Source: Tulasnella sp. 424 (lineage: Eukaryota; Basidiomycota; Agaricomycetes; Cantharellales; Tulasnellaceae). From it: DNA of 64,000 bases. Under the pieces are notes generated by a model. That model was not told the DNA's origin. It searched no databases and saw only the letters and a program-made list of their open reading frames with translations. A program made the translations under genes and the position numbers. Position 1 is the first letter of the stretch; each line of letters opens with the position of its first letter. Shown here piece by piece: positions 58,499 to 64,000 of the stretch. Where the stretch lies: contig WSUB01000002.1 of assembly GCA_019633425.1 (NCBI GenBank), forward strand, positions 62,001 through 126,000, read 5' to 3'.

Positions 58499-61432
58499 AT
58501 GTACAGAGGCATGAAAAGGCAACGTCGTCCCCAGCAGTCCAGCGGGGAGCTCTTCGACGATGACCCGGAAAAGCTCATGGGTCTCCCACCGCTTGAGAAA
58601 ATAAGCGAGTTTTGGAAACGCTACGACCGCCTAGCAGACATTACCGACGAGAAGATGACTTCCGACCTCAGCGAGAACTTGGATGTACTATTAATCTTTG
58701 TGAGTCGCATTCGTCTCTCGAGGATCTGATACCGACTCGTACCTTCAAAACCTAACTGCATCACTAACGCAGGCCGCCTTGTTCTCGGCAATTAACACGG
58801 CGTTCATCTCCCTCACAATGCCGGCCCTTTCGTCTGATCCGTTCGCGGAGACGAATACCCTCCTCCGCCTTCTTGTTACCAGGGCGGACAACAACACCAT
58901 TGTACCCGCCGACCTCTCCTCTGCATTTTCTCCCTCCTCCAACTCCGTCATTGTCAATTGTTTACTGTACGCCAGTCTGAGCTGCAGCTTACTTGCCGCG
59001 ATGGGTGCCATGATGGCGAAAGAGTGGTTGCAGAGCTTCGACCGAACGGGGCAAACCGGTCCACTGGAGGAGCAAGGTCGATTCCGACAACGCAAGTACG
59101 ACGGAGTGCAGCGATGGCATTTAGAATCAATTATCCAATCTCTTCCCAACCTCCTCCTCTTATCCGTGATGCTCTTCTTCGCGGGCGTTTCCCTATTCCT
59201 CCTCGCTGCCAACAAGGTCGTCGCAATTGTCGTAATCACATTTTTCGGCGGCGGGGCCGTCCTGTGTGGTGTGACCATTGTCATGGGTGCCACTTCTCCC
59301 CTCTGCCCATACCAATCTGCTGCATCTCGCGCGTTGAGACGCACAGGGTTCTTATTCTCTCTTCAGTGGTGGAGGCGTCTATTGCGGACCGTCATAGACC
59401 TCGCAGTTGGAAAGCCATCGCAATTCATTTTAAAGGTCTCTGATGTTGTACGGCCACGGCACCGTTTAAGGAATGTCTCGACGGGCCTCGAGATTGTACA
59501 TCGCACCTTTGCCACCACTCTCCGAGAGTCTGGCACCCCTGAAGAGGCGGTGGCTGCACAGGCTGCTCGCTGGTTCCTTGGAACAACTTCCAACCGCGGA
59601 GACCAAGTAGCTGCAGCCCAGTTCATATGCACTCTCAATAGCACCGCACGCGCACCTGCAATTGAGGACCCAAACACTTGGCGAGACCTTGTTTCCTTGA
59701 CTCGTCAAGCCTTCGACACCTGGCATTCACAACCGAACGCAAGAAACCAAGGCGTAGCGGAGCTTTTCGGATTAGCATCATGTCGTGTCCTCCTTCGATT
59801 TTCCAACGATACCGGCAAAAGGCGGGGCCTGACCGACCTCTTGCTATATCAGCCGGGGGGTTTCGGCGGGACCTTTTGGCAAGCATTCGAATTCGCCTCA
59901 ACTAGATATCCGTACTACATACCTGAAGATGCGGAATATGTTCTTCATGTTGCCTTTTTTGCCACGATCCTCAGCAAAGGCCCAGTCATCCCAGAGTATC
60001 AGTGGCATGAACTGTCGCGGTTCTTCTCAGCAGGAACACACCAGGAAGTCGATGTACTTCTGGGCATGTGGGCGATTTGTCTTTGCGATGTTGGCTCTGA
60101 TAGGCGTCCTTTAAATGAATCCCGTGCGTTAGCGGATCTGATGGAAATAGGAGAAAACAAGTGAGCCTGATATTCAGCAGTATATAGTATATGTTTGGCT
60201 CACACTTGATTTGCAGCTCTATTCTTGTCCAAAATTTATGGGATGCTGTTGCCTCGGGCAATAGAACTTTTCCCTTAGTTCGGGGGAATCTGCAATTCGA
60301 ACTAGATACCGCGCGGGGCTACCGTTATTGTTTGCGAAGAGCGTTGGAGCTCTCTCCTCGGATTTCACCCTGGGAACCGGGTCGGGCGGCACACGATGTT
60401 GCAGATTTGATGCTTTCATTCATCGACCCTTTGGCCTCATCGGACTCTGGAAAATCTAGCTCGGAATTGGCCAAGCTCTCAATCGAGGCGGTGTTTGCGT
60501 TGCACGGTCTGATCATGCCGACTCGAAATCCCTGCACAAACGACATCTTCGTTCCCCAAGATTTCCAGTCCGAGCAACTTCTAAATGATTGCCTTATTGA
60601 TGCAGTTGTCAGCATGATGTTGGATGGCTTAAAAAGTCTAACGGAGTTGGAGCTGGAGCTAGAGCTGGAGTGGATGGGGGCCCTGCGAGGGGGATGGCGA
60701 TGGCGATGGCGATGGCGATGGCGGGGGCGGTGGGCGCGGTGGGCGCGGTGGGGGTGGGGGTGGCGGGCGCGGCGGGGGCGGGAGCGGGGGCGGGAGCGGG
60801 AGCTGGATCGGGTGCTGGAGCGGGCGCTGGAGCGGGCGGTGAACGAGGCGGCGGTGGAGGCGATCAAGGCGGCGCAGGTGGCGATCGAGGCGGAGACGAA
60901 GGCGACGGCGGCGACGGCGGCGGCGGCGGCAACGGCGGCGGAGGTGGCGCCGGTAATAGAGCGAGGATTGCGACTGCAGGTAGAATCTTGCCTCATACGA
61001 ATATTGCTAAGGGTGTGGAAGATGATGCCCGTCGCCCACCTGGATCATTCTGCCTCACGCAAGTTATTCACTTCGAGCTGTCAACTCTGGGTTCCTCTGG
61101 AGGCAACAGTCGACTTGACAAAAAACGGGATCAAGATCGGCAACACAGGTGACCTGCTCGAAGATTTCAATGACGATAATAAGGACAAACTCCTCACATC
61201 CAATGATCTCGAAATGATCGTTGAATTCGTAGAATACCTTCAAAAGGATCGGGAAAAGTCTGCATTTATTGCCAGGAACGCTGATGTGGGGATCAATCGA
61301 CTGTATGTCCATCTCGATCGACGGGAAGACTGGGACTACGAGCTGTACGATCTGCGAGAACCACGCTCATTGTATTCTCGGTCAATCGAGAATGGAATGG
61401 TCTCGGCTTGCTCGGTCGCATTTTGCATATAG
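58499..61432 (+). CDS. DUF6535 domain membrane protein, copy E
   Basis: Exons 58499..58699, 58773..60160 and 60217..61432 join in phase to 934 residues. N-terminus MYRGMKRQRRPQQ, then the same family entry motif, four membrane segments and MAKEWLQSFDRTGQTG loop as in D. Exon 3 contains a remarkable simple-sequence region (60640-60960): a (GAGCTG)-type stretch giving ELELELELEW, a GGCGAT hexamer run (60692-60723) giving WRWRWRWRW, then Arg/Glu and Ala-rich segments, after which the conserved ERGLRLQVESCLIRILLRVWK resumes in frame. The C-terminus has NADVGINRLYVHLDRR with an altered tail. Tandem duplicate of D, with VOC copy 4 downstream. Confidence 0.9.
60640..60960 (+). repeat. In-frame simple-sequence tract in DUF6535 E
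   Basis: Purine-rich, G-biased hexamer and trinucleotide repeats inside exon 3, in multiples of three so that the frame holds. Copies A and D carry other repeats at the homologous site; B and C have none. Confidence 0.8.
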
Positions 61433-62311
61433 AGGGTTAGTTACTGTTTGCACGTAAATCAAGCTGTTGGCGAAACGCTACTTCAAATAGTTTGTTTTCC
61501 TTCGAGCTTTTTTTCTCTCTCGTCCTTGTCCATAGAGTACCTTCCCGTTTTAAACATCTGTTCCGTTAGTTCTAGTTTCATCGTTTCGGTCTTTGTACTT
61601 CCCTGATGTTCTTGTATAGGATACCCCAACTGATAGGTCGGACTAACACTTCTCCTCGTCCTTTTGACTGCCGCGGGGATTGTAGAATCTCCTTAGCTGT
61701 GGAAAATCTCTGCATACAGCCGTACAATCGAGAGAGCTCTCTGTAGTTCTTTCTTCCAGACGTTTCCCGATTGCGACTCTACATGCGCGGTAAGATGCTA
61801 ACTTGTTGGGCTTCTTTACTACCATGCAATATTGTGAACCTGGGCTATAGTTTCTGGGTTCACTATCGGTTGGGGACTCTGGGGCTTTAAGTTCCGCAAC
61901 CGACGTGTACATCTTATTTGCTCGCACAAGCTTCGAATGGCCGACCTCGCTCGGTGATTAGACTCTCATTCAATTTGTGGGTTGTACTGACGTTCAACGA
62001 CCGCAAACTCATGGGCAGCAACCTTCGAAGCTCACAAGAAACCAAACCCCTTTGAGTCGCCCATGTAACGGGGAGAGTTAGGTTGATGGCTCGGACGTAA
62101 TATCAGCGTTTGAACGCGGAAAGCTGTATTTGCCCACTCCGAGCGTTCAATTGACGGCAACTTCACGCTCGGCTAGATCAAGTCAGGAACATAGTCATAC
62201 ATTGATAAGAGAAAAGGGGACCAAGAGTTTTGAAGGGAGGAAGGTACCGAGATGGTTAATAAGAACAAGTCGATTTCAACAAAGTTGGTACCAAGCAGAT
62301 GTATATATCCA
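61433..62311. other. Convergent spacer between DUF6535 E and VOC copy 4
   Basis: Mirrors 55399-56366: the conserved DUF6535 3' flank (about 61500-61970), then the VOC 3' flank (about 62150-62311). Confidence 0.55.
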
Positions 62312-62734
62312 TCACGCTTCAGGACAGTGAGTCACGACCTCCAAGTTATTTCCCAGAGGGTCAATGACGTATGCTCCGTAGTAGGTAGGGTGGTAATGCT
62401 CCCTGAGGCCCGGAGGTCCGTTGCATTTCAAGCCCTCGGCCATGGCGAGCTTGTGGAATTCGTTGATCTGAGCCCTTGTGTCCGCAGTGATGGCGACGTG
62501 AACGGGTCGGGGATCGATGGTTTCGTCCTTGGCTGCCTGTGCGAACCAGAGGAAGGGCTTGTTGGGGACACCCATTCCGACGACAGTAGACCTGTCGCTG
62601 CCGCCGAAGCGGAACATCTCCTTGACGCCGAGGGGAGCGAGGACGGCGAGGTAGGTTTTGATGACGGCATCAAAGGTGTCGTAGGACACTTTGATCCCGA
62701 CATGATCGAGGCCAATCATTGAGTTAGACTCCAT
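62312..62734 (-). CDS. VOC (glyoxalase/dioxygenase fold) protein, copy 4
   Basis: Intronless, 140 residues from MESNSMIG. His11, His79 and Glu132 are retained. It differs from copy 3 by scattered changes (LDHVGIKV for LDHLGIQV; RFGGSDRS for RIGGGDKP). Second half of the second tandem module. All four copies keep full-length frames and metal-site residues, in contrast to the decay seen among DUF6535 and secreted-protein copies. Confidence 0.88.
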   Translation of the reverse strand: MESNSMIGLDHVGIKVSYDTFDAVIKTYLAVLAPLGVKEMFRFGGSDRSTVVGMGVPNKPFLWFAQAAKDETIDPRPVHVAITADTRAQINEFHKLAMAEGLKCNGPPGLREHYHPTYYGAYVIDPLGNNLEVVTHCPEA

Positions 62735-64000
62735 CTTCTGTTGGAGGATGATGTTAGTGGTGAAACAGAACAGAGAGTCCTACTTGAAACCGGGACGAAC
62801 TGGATTATTGCAATGGAGAGCGGGACTTGAGTGAAATGGCGGAAAGGTGGTGTATCCCTGGAGGTGATGATGGGGGTATGTTCAGAGATGGGATCCAGAA
62901 CTCTTTATATGAATTCGGTGTCAAGGGAGCGGGAATGGGTGCAGTGCTCATCAACGGAGTTTACCAGCGCGTCACGGAGCCGAAACGAGGGTCACGTTCA
63001 TAGAAGAAGTAGATTTGATCAAAAAAAGGAAGACGTATTACTAAGACGCGCCGAGGATATTTAAAGGGTTGGCAGCTGATTAAGCGCGCCAAGCCATATC
63101 TGGAAGAGGCGATACCTCGATGACGGCGAGTTCCCCAAACCACCATTGTTCTCCACTCGCTTTTATCGTAATATCAAATAACCTTTGTCCCCCCTGCAAT
63201 TGAGTTCAGGGAAGATAAGATATCGGTTCCGAGGTAGATCGGTTCTTAGATATCCTCCTCTTCAATAGTACGTACGACGTCAGCTGCATGTTTCTGGGAT
63301 GGGCAGGACATCCTCTTTGAAGGGCATTTTCAAGCCATTCTCGAAGCGTGTGATTGGTATCAAACGAACATGAGGTACTCAGAAGATGTCGTTCATCCCG
63401 GATACTACCAAAGATAGCAATCTCATTTCTAGAGGGAACCCGACTTGGTTCATGAGTCATGACGGGTCGGATGTTCATCCCATCGGACGTTCCAGTTTGT
63501 TCTGTGGTGCGCCGAACATCAATCCTGCTGGCACAAGTCGGACTTAATGCCGAGAAGGGTCTACCTCCCGCGTTGAGAAGACATGAGAGCGAAATCGAAG
63601 AATGCCGACATAGAACCTGCCAGACGAAACACGCGTAGAAATGTTGCCATGGACTTATTTCCAACAAGTCTATAATATCCCTGGCGCTTCTCCTCTTGTC
63701 TCTCCTTGTTTGTGAACCGTAAAAACCGCGGTGCGAATGTCCAAGAGAGTCTTGTCTCAAAGAGATCCGGCCTCGGCGATTAGCCTATAACCGAGCTTAC
63801 CTCAGCCAACTCCGCAAGGTGCAGCTGAAATTCCAATCCACGACGCAATTGTCGTTCAGCTACGCCCAACAACCACTCGCGCCCTTCAGCCTTGAGATAT
63901 ATCAGGAAAGGAGATCATAGAAGTAGAAACCACAGGATGTCACTTTCGGCACTTATCAACGGGGCGGATTGCGGGCCATCCAATGCACTGCAGGGCCTTA
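62735..64000. other. Upstream region of VOC copy 4 to the window edge
   Basis: 62735-63545 matches the upstream of VOC copy 3. 63560-63800 matches 42180-42450 upstream of VOC copy 1. The end of the window shows no gene. Confidence 0.55.

Noticed and set aside
60670..61152. Gly/Ala-rich frame overlapping DUF6535 E
   Set aside because: Shadow frame of the simple-sequence tract in exon 3; the DUF6535 frame continues conserved on both sides.
1..64000. Retrotransposons, CRISPR arrays, bacterial-type operons
   Set aside because: No reverse transcriptase or integrase frame, long terminal repeat or regular spacer array was seen; gene structure is eukaryotic.

Overview
The window is nuclear DNA of a filamentous basidiomycete, most likely an Agaricomycete. 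The evidence is short GT-AG introns of about 45-100 bp in nearly every gene, basidiomycete-style housekeeping proteins, and five genes of the DUF6535 membrane-protein family that is expanded in Agaricomycetes. No species is claimed. Exon models were read by eye from splice sites and checked for reading phase.

Layout. (1) 1-3.1 kb: 5' part of a secreted-protein gene running off the left edge, and one weak small gene. (2) 4.4-15 kb: accessory block with one DUF6535 relic and three DUF6535 genes on the minus strand (A, B, C). A has an early stop, B has a nonsense codon and a frameshift, C is intact. (3) 15.7-33.3 kb: conserved single-copy island with an intron-containing tRNA-His(GUG), ATP-type PEP carboxykinase, a BRE1-type RING E3 ligase, a fused allantoicase-ureidoglycolate lyase, a hormone-sensitive-lipase-like esterase with a membrane anchor, and a C2H2 zinc-finger protein. 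(4) 34-63.8 kb: accessory block made almost wholly of duplicated material: five copies (one truncated) of a small secreted protein resembling a ricin-B beta-trefoil, four copies of a 140-residue VOC/glyoxalase-fold protein, and two intact DUF6535 genes (D, E).

Structure of the right-hand block. An imperfect inverted repeat with arms at about 36.1-40.8 kb and 43.4-47.3 kb surrounds a 2.6 kb spacer that carries one VOC gene; each arm carries one secreted-protein gene. A direct tandem duplication of about 5.9 kb repeats a DUF6535 + VOC module (52.4-57.6 kb and 58.4-63.5 kb). A 176 bp MITE-like element sits at the end of the first module and is absent from the matching place in the second; a related terminus abuts the truncated secreted-protein gene.

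How the genes relate. The island genes serve gluconeogenesis, histone H2B ubiquitination, purine (allantoin) nitrogen recovery, lipid or ester hydrolysis and transcription. The accessory families show birth and death by tandem and inverted duplication. Repeated linkage of DUF6535 with VOC genes and their shared flanks is the clearest candidate for an undescribed module, but co-duplication by itself does not prove a shared function.
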